Shown piece after piece: positions 31,406-40,157 of a stretch of 40,157 bases of DNA (position 1 is the first letter of the stretch; every line of letters begins with the position of its first letter). Made by a program: the position numbers and the translations under genes. Source of the DNA: an uncultured Bacilli bacterium (GTDB taxonomy: Bacteria; Bacillota_I; Bacilli_A; RF39; UBA660). The notes under the pieces were generated by a model, which worked only from the letters and a program-made list of their open reading frames with translations, had not been told where the DNA came from and did no database searches. The stretch is taken from positions 1-40,157 of the forward strand of contig CAKOXI010000011.1 in NCBI GenBank assembly GCA_934130045.1, written 5' to 3'.

Positions 31406-34400
31406 AATCCATTAATTCATTTTCCAATGATTCCAGAGGTTCATCATTTAATAATGGTAATTCTAAATCAAAATCAGCTTTTCTGTATTTTTTTGCGCCA
31501 GTTCCAGCTGGAATTAATTTACCAATAATAACATTTTCCTTTAAACCATTTAAATGATCAACTTTACCATGAATAGCGGCATCAGTTAATATTCTTGTAG
31601 TTTCCTGGAATGAAGCAGCAGATAAGAATGAATCTGTTTCAAGACTTGCTTTTGTTATTCCAAGAAGTACAGGTCTACCTGTTGCAGGACGTTTTCCATC
31701 AAGAATAAGTCCTTTATTTACTTCAGTAAAGTGATTTATATTAACCATTGTACCAGGTAAATATAAAGAATCACCAGAATTAATAATTTTAATTTTAGAA
31801 ATCATACGTTTAGCAATTACTTCAACGTGTTTATCACTAATATCAACACCTTGAGAACGATAAACTTTTTGAATTTCTAATAGTATATATTGTTGTACGG
31901 TAATTGGATCAGTTACAACTAATAATTCTTTTGGAGAAATAGCACCATGACTTAAACGTTGTCCAGCTTTTACTTCGCTTCCAACTTCAACAGCTAATTT
32001 TGCTCCATAATTAGTTACATGTTTTCTTACCTCAACATCATTTTTAACAGAAATGTTAAATTTACCATTATCTTCTTCAATTTCTGTAACAATACCATTT
32101 ATTTCAGCTATTGTGGCCTTTCCTTTTGGATTACGAGCTTCAAATAATTCTTGAACACGTGGTAAACCTTGAGTGATATCATCACCAGCAACTCCACCAG
32201 TATTGAATGTACGCATTGTAAGCTGTGTACCTGGTTCACCAATTGATTGAGCAGCCATAATACCTACAGCCTCACCAGTTTCAACAATAGAACCAGTAGC
32301 TAAGTTACGTCCATAACATTTTTGACAAACGCCTTGTTCTAACTTACAAGTTAAAAGTGTTCTAATAGGTACTTTTGTAACACCTGCTGATATTATCTTA
32401 TTAGCAATTTGCTCTGTTATATATGTATTTCTATCACAAATTACCTCTTTAGTTTCAGGATTTAAAACCTTTTTACTAGTATAACGACCTAAAATACGAT
32501 CATGTAAAGATTCTACAACAGTACCATCTTTTTCATTAATAAATGCCTCTGCTATAACACCTTGTTCAGTTCCACAATCATCTTCTTTAACAATAATATC
32601 TTGTGCAACATCAACTAAACGACGAGTTAAATATCCTGCATCAGCAGTTTTTAAAGCAGTATCAACGGCACCTTTTCTAGCACCATGAGTTGACAAGAAG
32701 AATTCAGAAATTGTAACACCTTCACTAAATGAAGATTCAACAGGAATTTCTTCTGGCATACCATTTGGTTTATTAAACAATCCTCTCATACCAACTAATT
32801 GAGTATGTGAATTAATATCACCACGAGCTTTACTCATCATCATAATTGAAATTGGATTATCGCAATCCTCTTTAACCATTTGTTCAAGTTCTTGTTGAAT
32901 GGTTTTCTTAGCCTCTGTCCAAACTTCAATAACTTTATTATAACGTTCACTTTCTGTAATTAAACCACGTTTAAATTGTTTATTAATAGTATCAACTTTC
33001 TTTTGACTTTCAGCTAATACTTGTGGCTTAATTTTACTTTCTTTTATATCACTAATAGCGATAGAAATACCAGATAGTGTTGAATATTTAAATCCTAAAT
33101 CCTTTAATTTATCAAGCATTACAGATGTTTCTGTTGTTTGATAACGTTTATAAATTTGCGCAATCAATTTACCTAATGCACTCTTATTTAAAGCATCAAC
33201 AATAGGCATTGCAGCAATTTCTTCTCTAATATTTTTACCCTTTTCAATAAAATATTTTCTAGGAGTCATTTTTTCAATATTTTCACTACTACTATCATTT
33301 ATATATTGGAAAGTATCAGGGAAAATTTCATTAAATAATAATTTACCCGGAGTTGTAACTAAATACATATCCATATACTCATTTGGGAATAATTTATATT
33401 TAAATGATTTTACAGGTATTGCAATTCTTGTATGAAGTGTAATTTCACGTCTTTCATAAGCCATTAAAGCTTCATTAGAATTTTTAAATACCCTTCCCTC
33501 ACCAGGTAAACCAGCTTTTTCAATTGTTATATAATAATTTCCAAGAACCATATCCTGGCTTGGTGTAACAACTGGATCACCATTTTTAGGAGATAAGATA
33601 TTGTTAGCACCTAACATTAATATTCTTGCTTCTGCCTGTGCTTCTTCACTTATTGGAACATGCACAGCCATTTGATCTCCATCGAAATCGGCATTAAATG
33701 CAGCACAAACTAAAGGGTGAAGTCTTATTGAACGACCACTTATTAGTTTTGGTTCAAAAGCTTGAATACCAAGTCTATGCAATGTTGGAGCACGGTTTAA
33801 TAAAATAGGATGCTCTTTTATTTTTTCCTCAACAATATCCCAAACACGTGGATCTTGATTTTCTATCATTTTTTTTGCAGCTTTAATATTAGTTGCTATT
33901 TCTTTTGAAACTAAACCATTTATAACATGTGGTTTAAATAATTCAAGTGCCATTTCTTTTGGAATACCACATTGATACATCTTTAATGATGGTCCAACAA
34001 CGATAACAGAACGACCAGAATAATCAACACGTTTACCAAGCAAATTTTGACGGAAACGACCTTGTTTACCCTTTAACATACTAGATAAAGATTTTAAAGG
34101 TCTATTACCAGCACCTGTTATATTACGTCCACGACGACCGTTATCAAATAAAGCATCAACGGCTTCTTGTAACATACGCTTTTCATTTTGAATGATAATT
34201 GATGGGGCACCAAGTTCCATTAATTTTTTTAAACGATTATTACGGTTTATAACACGTCTATATAAATCATTTAAATCACTTGTAGCGTATCTACCACCAT
34301 CAAGTTGAATCATTGGTCTTAATTCAGGTGGTATAACTGGAAGTGCATCTAAAATCATCCATTCAGGTTTGTTACCTGACTCTTTAAATGCATTTAATAC

Positions 34401-35039
34401 ATCAAGTCTTTTAATTAAACGAATACGTTTTTGACTAGATGAATCTTTTATTTCATCAATTTCCTTTGTAATTTTTTCTACTTCTTCATTAATATCTACT
34501 TGTTGCAATAATTCTTTGATAGCTTCAGCACCCATACCAACTCTAAAACTATTTCCATATTTTTCGTAATATGCACGATATTCTTTATCGCTAATAGTTT
34601 GTTTCTTTTCAAGCGGAGCAGCACCTGGGTCTAAAACAACATAAGAAACGAAATATAATACTTCTTCAAGATCTCTTGGAGACATATCAAGAACCAGTCC
34701 CATTCTTGAAGGGATTCCTTTAAAAAACCAGATATGAGAGACTGGAGTTGCAAGTTCAATATGTCCCATTCTTTCACGACGAACTTTTGAGCTTGTTACT
34801 TCAACTCCACATCTATCACAAACAATACCCTTATATCTTAATCTCTTATATTTTCCACAAGAACATTCATAATCTTTAGTAGGACCAAATATTTTTTCAC
34901 AGAATAATCCATCTCGTTCTGGTTTTGAAGTACGATAATTAATTGTTTCTGCTTTTTTTACAGGTCCATATGACCATGAACGAATTTTTTCAGGAGATGC
35001 TATTGAAATTTTTAATCCTTCAAAACTATTAACATCCAT
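31404..35039 (-). CDS. rpoC: RNA polymerase beta' subunit
   Basis: A 1211-residue beta' subunit, close to the Bacilli length. The N-terminal zinc site is ECSCGKYKRLRYKGIVCDRCG (Cys59, 61, 74, 77), the bridge to the catalytic centre is RPMIQLDGGRYATSDLNDLYRR, and the Mg-binding active site is NADFDGDQ (449-456). The second cysteine cluster includes LEQGVCQKCYGRN, and the trigger-loop region ends with AAQSIGEPGTQLTMRTFNTGG. It overlaps rpoB by one base (TAATG), so the two are translated in step. The large insertion of Gram-negative beta' is absent. Nothing odd seen. Confidence 0.99.
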   Translation of the reverse strand: MDVNSFEGLKISIASPEKIRSWSYGPVKKAETINYRTSKPERDGLFCEKIFGPTKDYECSCGKYKRLRYKGIVCDRCGVEVTSSKVRRERMGHIELATPVSHIWFFKGIPSRMGLVLDMSPRDLEEVLYFVSYVVLDPGAAPLEKKQTISDKEYRAYYEKYGNSFRVGMGAEAIKELLQQVDINEEVEKITKEIDEIKDSSSQKRIRLIKRLDVLNAFKESGNKPEWMILDALPVIPPELRPMIQLDGGRYATSDLNDLYRRVINRNNRLKKLMELGAPSIIIQNEKRMLQEAVDALFDNGRRGRNITGAGNRPLKSLSSMLKGKQGRFRQNLLGKRVDYSGRSVIVVGPSLKMYQCGIPKEMALELFKPHVINGLVSKEIATNIKAAKKMIENQDPRVWDIVEEKIKEHPILLNRAPTLHRLGIQAFEPKLISGRSIRLHPLVCAAFNADFDGDQMAVHVPISEEAQAEARILMLGANNILSPKNGDPVVTPSQDMVLGNYYITIEKAGLPGEGRVFKNSNEALMAYERREITLHTRIAIPVKSFKYKLFPNEYMDMYLVTTPGKLLFNEIFPDTFQYINDSSSENIEKMTPRKYFIEKGKNIREEIAAMPIVDALNKSALGKLIAQIYKRYQTTETSVMLDKLKDLGFKYSTLSGISIAISDIKESKIKPQVLAESQKKVDTINKQFKRGLITESERYNKVIEVWTEAKKTIQQELEQMVKEDCDNPISIMMMSKARGDINSHTQLVGMRGLFNKPNGMPEEIPVESSFSEGVTISEFFLSTHGARKGAVDTALKTADAGYLTRRLVDVAQDIIVKEDDCGTEQGVIAEAFINEKDGTVVESLHDRILGRYTSKKVLNPETKEVICDRNTYITEQIANKIISAGVTKVPIRTLLTCKLEQGVCQKCYGRNLATGSIVETGEAVGIMAAQSIGEPGTQLTMRTFNTGGVAGDDITQGLPRVQELFEARNPKGKATIAEINGIVTEIEEDNGKFNISVKNDVEVRKHVTNYGAKLAVEVGSEVKAGQRLSHGAISPKELLVVTDPITVQQYILLEIQKVYRSQGVDISDKHVEVIAKRMISKIKIINSGDSLYLPGTMVNINHFTEVNKGLILDGKRPATGRPVLLGITKASLETDSFLSAASFQETTRILTDAAIHGKVDHLNGLKENVIIGKLIPAGTGAKKYRKADFDLELPLLNDEPLESLENELMD

Positions 35040-38000
35040 TAATCTTCATCCCCTTCCACGAAATCTTCATCAAAATCCATATCTTCTTCAGAAAAATCAT
35101 CTTCATCATCCATATAATCTTCTTCACTAAGTTCATTACTTGGTTCAGGATCTTCTATAGGCAGATTAGAATTTTTTTCTATTTCTTCATTTGATAAAAA
35201 ACTATCTTTTTCATTTTCTTCTAATTCTTTTAATTCAACATATTTTCCTTCATCATTTAAAACCGTGATATCAAGTCCTAAAGCTTGGAATTCTTTAATT
35301 AAAACCCTAAATGATTCAGGGACACCAGATTTTGGTATTGGTTGACCTTTTACTAAAGCTTCATAAACTTTAACACGTCCAACAACATCATCTGATTTAA
35401 TAGTCATCATTTCTTGTAATACGTGAGCAGCACCATATGCATAAAGTGCCCAAACTTCCATTTCACCAAATCTTTGACCACCAAATTGGGCTTTTCCACC
35501 TAATGGTTGTTGAGTTACTAATGAATAAGGACCTGTTGAACGTGCATGCAATTTATCATCAACCATGTGGTGAAGTTTAATCATATACATTACACCAACA
35601 CTAATACGATTATCGAAAGGTTCACCAGTACGACCATCATACAAAATAGCCTTACCATCTTCATCTAAATTAGCCTCTTTTAATGCATCAATAATTTCTT
35701 CTCTTGTTGCTCCGGCGAATACAGGAGTTGCAACATGAATATTTAAATGTTTTGCAGCCATACCTAGGTGCATTTCAAGAATTTGACCTATATTCATACG
35801 AGATGGAACACCAAGTGGATTAAGTAAAATATCAACTGGTTGTCCATTTTCCATATATGGCATATCTTCTTCTGGTAAAATAAGCGAGATAACACCTTTA
35901 TTACCATGACGTCCAGCCATTTTATCTCCAACACTAATTTTACGTTTTTGAGCAATATAAACTCTTACGATTTTTGAAACACCAGCTGGAAGTTCATCGC
36001 AATCATCTTTAGTAAATATCTTTACATCATGAACAATTCCTTCTCCACCGTGTGGAACACGAAGTGATGTATCTCTAACTTCACGTGTTTTTTCACCAAA
36101 AATAGCATGTAATAATTTTTCCTCACTTGTAAGTTCAGCAACACCTTTTGGAGTAACTTTACCAACTAAAATATCATCATCTTTTACTTCAGTACCAATT
36201 CTTACAATACCATTTTCATCCAAATTTTTACGAGCATCTTCTCCAATATTAGGAATATCTCTTGTAAATTCTTCTGGTCCTAATTTAGTATCACGACATT
36301 CTATTTGATAATCTTCAATATGTATTGAAGTATAAACATCATCTTTAACTAATCTTTCATTTAAGATTACTGCATCCTCATAGTTATAACCATTAAAATT
36401 CATGAAAGCAACAGTTACATTTCTACCTAATGCCATTTCACCCATATCAGTTGATGGTCCATCAGCAATTACCATATCTTTTGTTACATTTTGACCAACA
36501 CGAACTATTGGCACTTGATGATAACATGTTCCAGCATTACTTCTTTCAAATCCATTTAAATAATATGTATCCATACCACCAACAGTTTTAACAACTATTT
36601 TTTTAGCATCAACATAATCAACAATACCGTCTGCTTTAGCTAATATAACAGCACCAGAATCACGAGCAGCTATTGCTTCTACACCTGTACCAACAAGTGG
36701 TGCCTCTGTTTTAATTAATGGTATTGCTTGACGTTGCATGTTTGCACCCATTAGTGCACGTTTTCCATCATCATGTTCCAAGAATGGAATTCCAGATGTT
36801 GTAATTGATACAACTTGTTGAGCAGAAACATCAATATAATCAACATCTTTAGCAGCAACTATAAATGTACCTCCACGATATCTTACAGGAACACGTTCCT
36901 CAATAATTTCATTATTTTCATTTATATCAACAGTTGCTTGAGATATATAATAATCTAATTCTTCATCAGCCGTCATATAAACTATTTCATCTGTTAATTT
37001 GCAATTATTAACTTTACGATACGGAGTCATAATAAATCCATAATCATTTACCCTAGCATAACTTGCTAAAGCAGTAATTAGTCCTATATTTGGTCCTTCT
37101 GGAGATTCAATTGGACAAAGTCTTCCATAATGTGATGGATTAACATCACGAACATCCATTCCAGCACGATCTCTAGACAAACCACCAGGTCCTAAAGATG
37201 AAAGACGTCTTTTATTAGATAACTCGGCAATTGGATTAGTTTGGTCCATAAATTGAGATAATTGACTTGAACCAAAGAATTCTTTAATTGCGGCAGTAAG
37301 TGGTCTAATATTAATCAATGTTTTAGGAGTAACTTCTGTAAGTTCTTGAGTAGACATTCTATCACGAATAACTCTTTCGATACGCGAAATACCTATTCTA
37401 AATTGATTTTGTAATAATTCACCAACTTGACGTACACGTCTATTTGATAAATGATCAATTTCATCATAATTTCCAATACCTTCAAGTAAATTTAAATAAT
37501 ATGAAACAGAAGCATATATATCAGAAATTGTTAAACGTTTAACATCAATTGTTTGATCATTACCAATAATTGATATAACTTTTTCTGGATTTTTATTAGA
37601 ATATACGTTAATAACTTGAACTTTATTATAACTATCTAATTCATTATTAATTAAAGTTTCCCTAACACCATATCCATCAGCTAAAATAGGTTTTAATTTT
37701 TCAATTACTTCTTTAGTAATAATAGTATCTTTTTCAATTACAACCTCGTTATTTACTTTAATATCTTCAGCTAATTTACATCCTAACAAACGATCAACAA
37801 CATTCAACTTTTTATTAAATTTATATCGTCCAACTTTTGCTAAATCATATCTAAATGAATCAAAAAATCTTGTTATCAATTGATTTTTAGCACTATCTAA
37901 TGTTGAAGGCTCACCTGGGCGAAGTTTTGAATGAATATCGATTAATGCCTCATCTGTATTCTTATTAGCATCCTTTTCAATTGTTTTCAAAAGATATTCA

Positions 38001-38641
38001 TTTTCACCAAATAAATCTATGATATCATCATCGCTAGATAAACCAATTGCACGTAATAATGTTGTGATTGGTACTTTTCTTGTTCGATCAATACGAACAT
38101 AAATAATATCACGAGCATCAGTTTCATACTCTAACCAAGTACCTCTTGTTGGAATAATTTGTGATGTAATTACTAATCTTCCATTCTTATCGATTGTTTT
38201 TCCAAAATAAGCACTTGGAGAACGAACTAATTGTGAAACAATAACACGTTCAGCACCATTAATAATAAATGTTCCACCATCAGTCATTATTGGCATATCG
38301 CCTAAATAAATTTCTTGCTCTTTTACTTCACCAGTTTCATGATTAAATAATTGAGCTTGAACTTTCAAAGGTTGCGCATAAGTAGCATATCTATCTTTAC
38401 AACCTTTTATAGAATATCTTGGAGACTCGAAAAAGTATTCTCCAAAAGATAATGACAAATTACCAGTAAAACTTTCTACTGGGAAAATATCGTCAAAAAC
38501 TTCCTTTATACCATCAGTCATAAACCAATCATATGACTTCTTTTGAATTTCTAATAAATTAGATAATTCAATAGCATTCTTTGTTTTAGAATAATTTCTT
38601 CTTTTTCGGTGATCACCAAATTTTTCAACTGTGTAAGCCAT
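35039..38641 (-). CDS. rpoB: RNA polymerase beta subunit
   Basis: A 1200-residue beta subunit with all conserved blocks from RNYSKTKNAIELSNLLEIQ to the GGKAQFGGQRFGEMEVWALYAYGA flap/switch region near the C-terminus. In the rifamycin-binding region, SSQLSQFMDQTNPIAELSNKRR has Asn476 (codon 37214-37216) where E. coli has His526; Asp516 and Ser531 equivalents are unchanged. Asn at this site is known from rifampicin-resistant mutants and from naturally resistant spiroplasmas and mycoplasmas, so intrinsic resistance is predicted. The last 50 residues are a strongly acidic tail (EEDYMDDEDDFSEEDMDF), longer and more acidic than most. A GGGGTG ribosome binding site and a strong promoter in the upstream gene's stop region drive it. 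Confidence 0.99.
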   Translation of the reverse strand: MAYTVEKFGDHRKRRNYSKTKNAIELSNLLEIQKKSYDWFMTDGIKEVFDDIFPVESFTGNLSLSFGEYFFESPRYSIKGCKDRYATYAQPLKVQAQLFNHETGEVKEQEIYLGDMPIMTDGGTFIINGAERVIVSQLVRSPSAYFGKTIDKNGRLVITSQIIPTRGTWLEYETDARDIIYVRIDRTRKVPITTLLRAIGLSSDDDIIDLFGENEYLLKTIEKDANKNTDEALIDIHSKLRPGEPSTLDSAKNQLITRFFDSFRYDLAKVGRYKFNKKLNVVDRLLGCKLAEDIKVNNEVVIEKDTIITKEVIEKLKPILADGYGVRETLINNELDSYNKVQVINVYSNKNPEKVISIIGNDQTIDVKRLTISDIYASVSYYLNLLEGIGNYDEIDHLSNRRVRQVGELLQNQFRIGISRIERVIRDRMSTQELTEVTPKTLINIRPLTAAIKEFFGSSQLSQFMDQTNPIAELSNKRRLSSLGPGGLSRDRAGMDVRDVNPSHYGRLCPIESPEGPNIGLITALASYARVNDYGFIMTPYRKVNNCKLTDEIVYMTADEELDYYISQATVDINENNEIIEERVPVRYRGGTFIVAAKDVDYIDVSAQQVVSITTSGIPFLEHDDGKRALMGANMQRQAIPLIKTEAPLVGTGVEAIAARDSGAVILAKADGIVDYVDAKKIVVKTVGGMDTYYLNGFERSNAGTCYHQVPIVRVGQNVTKDMVIADGPSTDMGEMALGRNVTVAFMNFNGYNYEDAVILNERLVKDDVYTSIHIEDYQIECRDTKLGPEEFTRDIPNIGEDARKNLDENGIVRIGTEVKDDDILVGKVTPKGVAELTSEEKLLHAIFGEKTREVRDTSLRVPHGGEGIVHDVKIFTKDDCDELPAGVSKIVRVYIAQKRKISVGDKMAGRHGNKGVISLILPEEDMPYMENGQPVDILLNPLGVPSRMNIGQILEMHLGMAAKHLNIHVATPVFAGATREEIIDALKEANLDEDGKAILYDGRTGEPFDNRISVGVMYMIKLHHMVDDKLHARSTGPYSLVTQQPLGGKAQFGGQRFGEMEVWALYAYGAAHVLQEMMTIKSDDVVGRVKVYEALVKGQPIPKSGVPESFRVLIKEFQALGLDITVLNDEGKYVELKELEENEKDSFLSNEEIEKNSNLPIEDPEPSNELSEEDYMDDEDDFSEEDMDFDEDFVEGDED

Positions 38642-38671
38642 TTCTTCACCCCTATAACTAGTATTAAGTTA

Positions 38672-38700
38672 GGCATAAGCTAATTAAATTAGTATATGCC
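38672..38700 (-). promoter_or_regulatory. Leader hairpin at the 5' end of the rpoBC message
   Basis: GGCATA (38672-38677) and TATGCC (38695-38700) enclose a second stem, CTAATT/AATTAG. The hairpin starts about 5 nt from the predicted transcript start and may protect the 5' end or be a control element. Confidence 0.5.
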
Positions 38701-38711
38701 ACCAATTTATA

Positions 38712-38740
38712 ATTTTATCAAACTATCCACAAGTTGTCAA
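38712..38740 (-). promoter_or_regulatory. rpoB promoter
   Basis: On the minus strand the consensus TTGACA (38735-38740), a 17-bp spacer and TAAAAT (38712-38717). The TGA stop of the methyltransferase gene (38737-38739) lies inside the -35 hexamer. rpoBC can therefore be transcribed apart from rplJL. Confidence 0.75.
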
Positions 38741-39324
38741 TAATTTGAAGCACAAATAATGTAAAAACCCTTGCTTTTTTCAACAATTTCTACACTGTAA
38801 TATTTTTCTAATTCTTTCAACACAGTTTTAGCACCCTGATCCTTATTTATTACGATCCATAATTGACCATTTGATTTTAAAAATTCTTTTGCACCTAATA
38901 ATATTTTATAAAGAATTTCTTTGCCAACTCTTATTGGGGGATTGCTTATTATATAATCATATTTTTTTACTACATTAGAATAAATATTACTTTCAAAAAT
39001 GTTAGTATTTACATTATTTATTTTAGAATTCTTATTTGCAAGATTAAGAGCTCTTTTATTTATATCTATCATGTCAATTTTTAAATTAGTTTTCTTAGCA
39101 ATATATATTCCTATAGGTCCATATCCACATCCAAAATCTAAAATATCTCCTTTTAAATCACTAATATTTATAGACTCTAAAAGTAGTCTTGTTCCATAAT
39201 CTAATTTAGTTTTAGAAAAAACTCCATTATCAACATAAAATTTAAGAGTATCGTTTTTAATTTTTACATTGATAAGCTTTTCTACGCTTTTAACATTACT
39301 ATCATTTTCAAAATAATGCGACAT
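38737..39324 (-). CDS. Class I SAM-dependent methyltransferase, RsmC/YbxB-like
   Basis: A 195-residue Rossmann-fold methyltransferase. Motif I is ILDFGCGYGPIGIYIA, the acidic loop is MIDINKRALNLANKN, and motif IV is SNPPIRVGKEI, the NPPx signature of N-methyltransferases acting on bases. It lacks the extra N-terminal half of E. coli RsmC and so matches the short YbxB type found between rplL and rpoB in Bacilli. Its likely substrate is a guanine N2 in rRNA, not proven for this group. Its stop codon is embedded in the rpoB promoter. Confidence 0.92.
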   Translation of the reverse strand: MSHYFENDSNVKSVEKLINVKIKNDTLKFYVDNGVFSKTKLDYGTRLLLESINISDLKGDILDFGCGYGPIGIYIAKKTNLKIDMIDINKRALNLANKNSKINNVNTNIFESNIYSNVVKKYDYIISNPPIRVGKEILYKILLGAKEFLKSNGQLWIVINKDQGAKTVLKELEKYYSVEIVEKSKGFYIICASNY

Positions 39325-39362
39325 ATAACACCCATTCTTACTCTATTTTTTAAAACAGCGAA

Positions 39363-39407
39363 AGCCCATACTAATTTTTTAGTATAGGCTCAAAACAAAT
39401 TTGTTTT
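39363..39407 (-). terminator. Double hairpin between rplL and the methyltransferase gene
   Basis: Directly after the rplL stop the minus strand reads AAAACAAATTTGTTTT, a 16-bp palindrome (39392-39407). Then a 12-bp stem AGCCTATACTAA/TTAGTATGGGCT (39363-39390, one G-T pair) is followed by TTTCGC. The weak U tract suggests partial termination or processing, lowering expression of downstream genes relative to rplJL. Confidence 0.55.
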
Positions 39408-39409
39408 AA

Positions 39410-39778
39410 CTATTTTAATTCAATAGTAGCTCCAGCTTCTTCAAATTTAGCTTTTAATTCATTAGCTTCATCCATAGATGCATTTTCTTTAACGACTCCA
39501 CCATTATCTGCAAGATCTTTAGCTTCTTTTAATCCTAATCCAGTAATATCTCTTACAATTTTGATAACAGCGATTTTATTAGCACCAGCTGCAGTTAATA
39601 CTACATTAACTGTACTTGGTCCTTCTTCAACAGCTGCACCAGCTACAGGAGCTGCAACAGCAACTGCACTTGGATCAACACCAAATTCCTCTTTCATTGC
39701 ATCAACTAATTCTTTAACTTCAAGAATAGTCATTTCTTTTAATCCACTAATAAATTCTTCTTTTGTTAATTTTGCCAT
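39410..39778 (-). CDS. rplL: Ribosomal protein bL12 (L7/L12)
   Basis: A 122-residue stalk protein: N-terminal dimerisation helices (KEEFISGLKEMTILEVKELVDAMKEEFG), an Ala/Val-rich hinge at about 38-52, and the C-terminal factor-binding domain with VVLTAAGANKIAVIKIVRDITGLGLKEAKDLAD. It forms the ribosomal stalk that recruits elongation factors, bound to L10 encoded just upstream. An AGGAGG-type site precedes the ATG. Two hairpins follow the stop. Confidence 0.98.
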   Translation of the reverse strand: MAKLTKEEFISGLKEMTILEVKELVDAMKEEFGVDPSAVAVAAPVAGAAVEEGPSTVNVVLTAAGANKIAVIKIVRDITGLGLKEAKDLADNGGVVKENASMDEANELKAKFEEAGATIELK

Positions 39779-39795
39779 TTTATATTCCTCCTTAA

Positions 39796-40157
39796 TTATT
39801 TTTCTAATTGTTGACTATATAAGTCTAGGCTTATTGATAAATCTTTTACAACACCCATTAAGCCAGCAGCAAGCATTGTAAGTAATCCTTCTCTTGAAGG
39901 AATTGTAGCAAGTTGATTTAATGTTGCAATATCAGCAACTTCTCCATCAACCATACCAAATTTCATTTCAAGTGCTTCATGATTTTTCGCAAAATCGCTA
40001 AGTACTTTAATTGGTGCAATAGCATCCTTACCAAATGCGATTGCCTTAGGTCCTTCCATTGTAGCTCCAAGATCAATATTTAAATCATTTAATGCTCTTG
40101 TAACTAAAGTATTTTTGTAAATTTTGAATTCAGATTCACTTTCTCTAAGTTTTCTTC
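39796..40157 (-). CDS. rplJ: Ribosomal protein uL10, 5' end outside the window
   Basis: The frame is open to the right edge and encodes the last 119 residues, beginning RKLRESESEFKIYKNTLVTRAL. This matches the L10 region that binds 23S rRNA, followed by EGPKAIAFG, the conserved central segment, and a C-terminal helix for binding L12 dimers. About 45-50 N-terminal residues are missing because the window ends. The Met at 40057-40059 is internal, not the start. rplL follows at 17 bp, the usual rplJL order. Confidence 0.95.
   Translation of the reverse strand, partial: RKLRESESEFKIYKNTLVTRALNDLNIDLGATMEGPKAIAFGKDAIAPIKVLSDFAKNHEALEMKFGMVDGEVADIATLNQLATIPSREGLLTMLAAGLMGVVKDLSISLDLYSQQLEK

Noticed and set aside
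39561..39881. Plus-strand ORF of 106 codons over rplL and rplJ
   Set aside because: Antisense shadow of two certain ribosomal protein genes; the Ala/Thr-rich sequence reflects the complement of the rplL hinge.
1..40157. CRISPR arrays, IS elements, prophage or toxin-antitoxin pairs
   Set aside because: No regularly spaced repeats, transposase, integrase or phage gene was found; the only exact long repeat seen is the 36-bp terminator pair.

Overview
The window is very AT-rich DNA from a low-GC Gram-positive bacterium. The rplJ-rplL-methyltransferase-rpoB-rpoC order is that of Bacilli. A glmS ribozyme, tagO, LCP and VanZ-type genes, TTG starts and AGGAGG-like ribosome binding sites also fit Bacillota. 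TGG encodes Trp and TGA is used as a stop (for example at the end of the methyltransferase gene), so this is not the Mycoplasma code. An asparagine at the RpoB position equivalent to E. coli 526, a feature reported for several Mollicutes, together with the extreme AT content, makes an uncultured gut Bacilli lineage near Mollicutes/Erysipelotrichia a reasonable guess. Taxonomy is inference.

Layout. (1) 1-2306: a very small minus-strand transcription unit (promoter, 16-codon ORF, terminator) lies back to back with the glmS promoter, glmS ribozyme and glmS. (2) 2307-17334, minus strand: a hemolysin III-type gene, then (in transcription order from 17334 down to 3011) a 13-gene Wzx/Wzy-type surface polysaccharide operon: two GT4 glycosyltransferases, an EpsG-like polymerase, an acyltransferase, three GT4 enzymes, an HtrL/YibB-family protein, a GT2 enzyme, a Wzx flippase, a second acyltransferase, a VanZ-like protein and an LCP-type attachment protein. 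(3) 17651-19851, plus strand: tagO-like initiating transferase and galE, each with its own promoter. Together with GlmS (hexosamine supply) they feed the polysaccharide locus: TagO starts the lipid-linked unit, the GTs extend it, Wzx flips, the EpsG-like protein polymerises, and the LCP protein probably joins the polymer to the wall. (4) 19906-22430: tRNA-Lys(CTT), a lipoprotein gene, tRNA-Thr(CGT), and an AAA_14/DUF4143 ATPase gene enclosed by two exact 36-bp copies of the tRNA-Thr terminator. (5) 22508-25179: uvsE, a GGDEF protein and a GNAT acetyltransferase. (6) 25251-28018: sufC-sufD-sufS without sufB or sufU in the window. (7) 28296-29288: a HIT protein and an unrecognised 188-residue protein. 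(8) 29419-31264: two adjacent coiled-coil proteins of shared architecture. (9) 31404-40157: rpoC, rpoB, an RsmC-like methyltransferase, rplL and the 3' part of rplJ.

Most promising for follow-up are the coiled-coil pair next to rpoC, the small transcription unit divergent from glmS, the LCP protein that appears to carry a solute-binding-like extracellular domain, the repeat-flanked ATPase gene at tRNA-Thr, and the RpoB substitution that predicts intrinsic rifamycin resistance. All assignments come from reading the sequence and from memory of the families; no database search was made.
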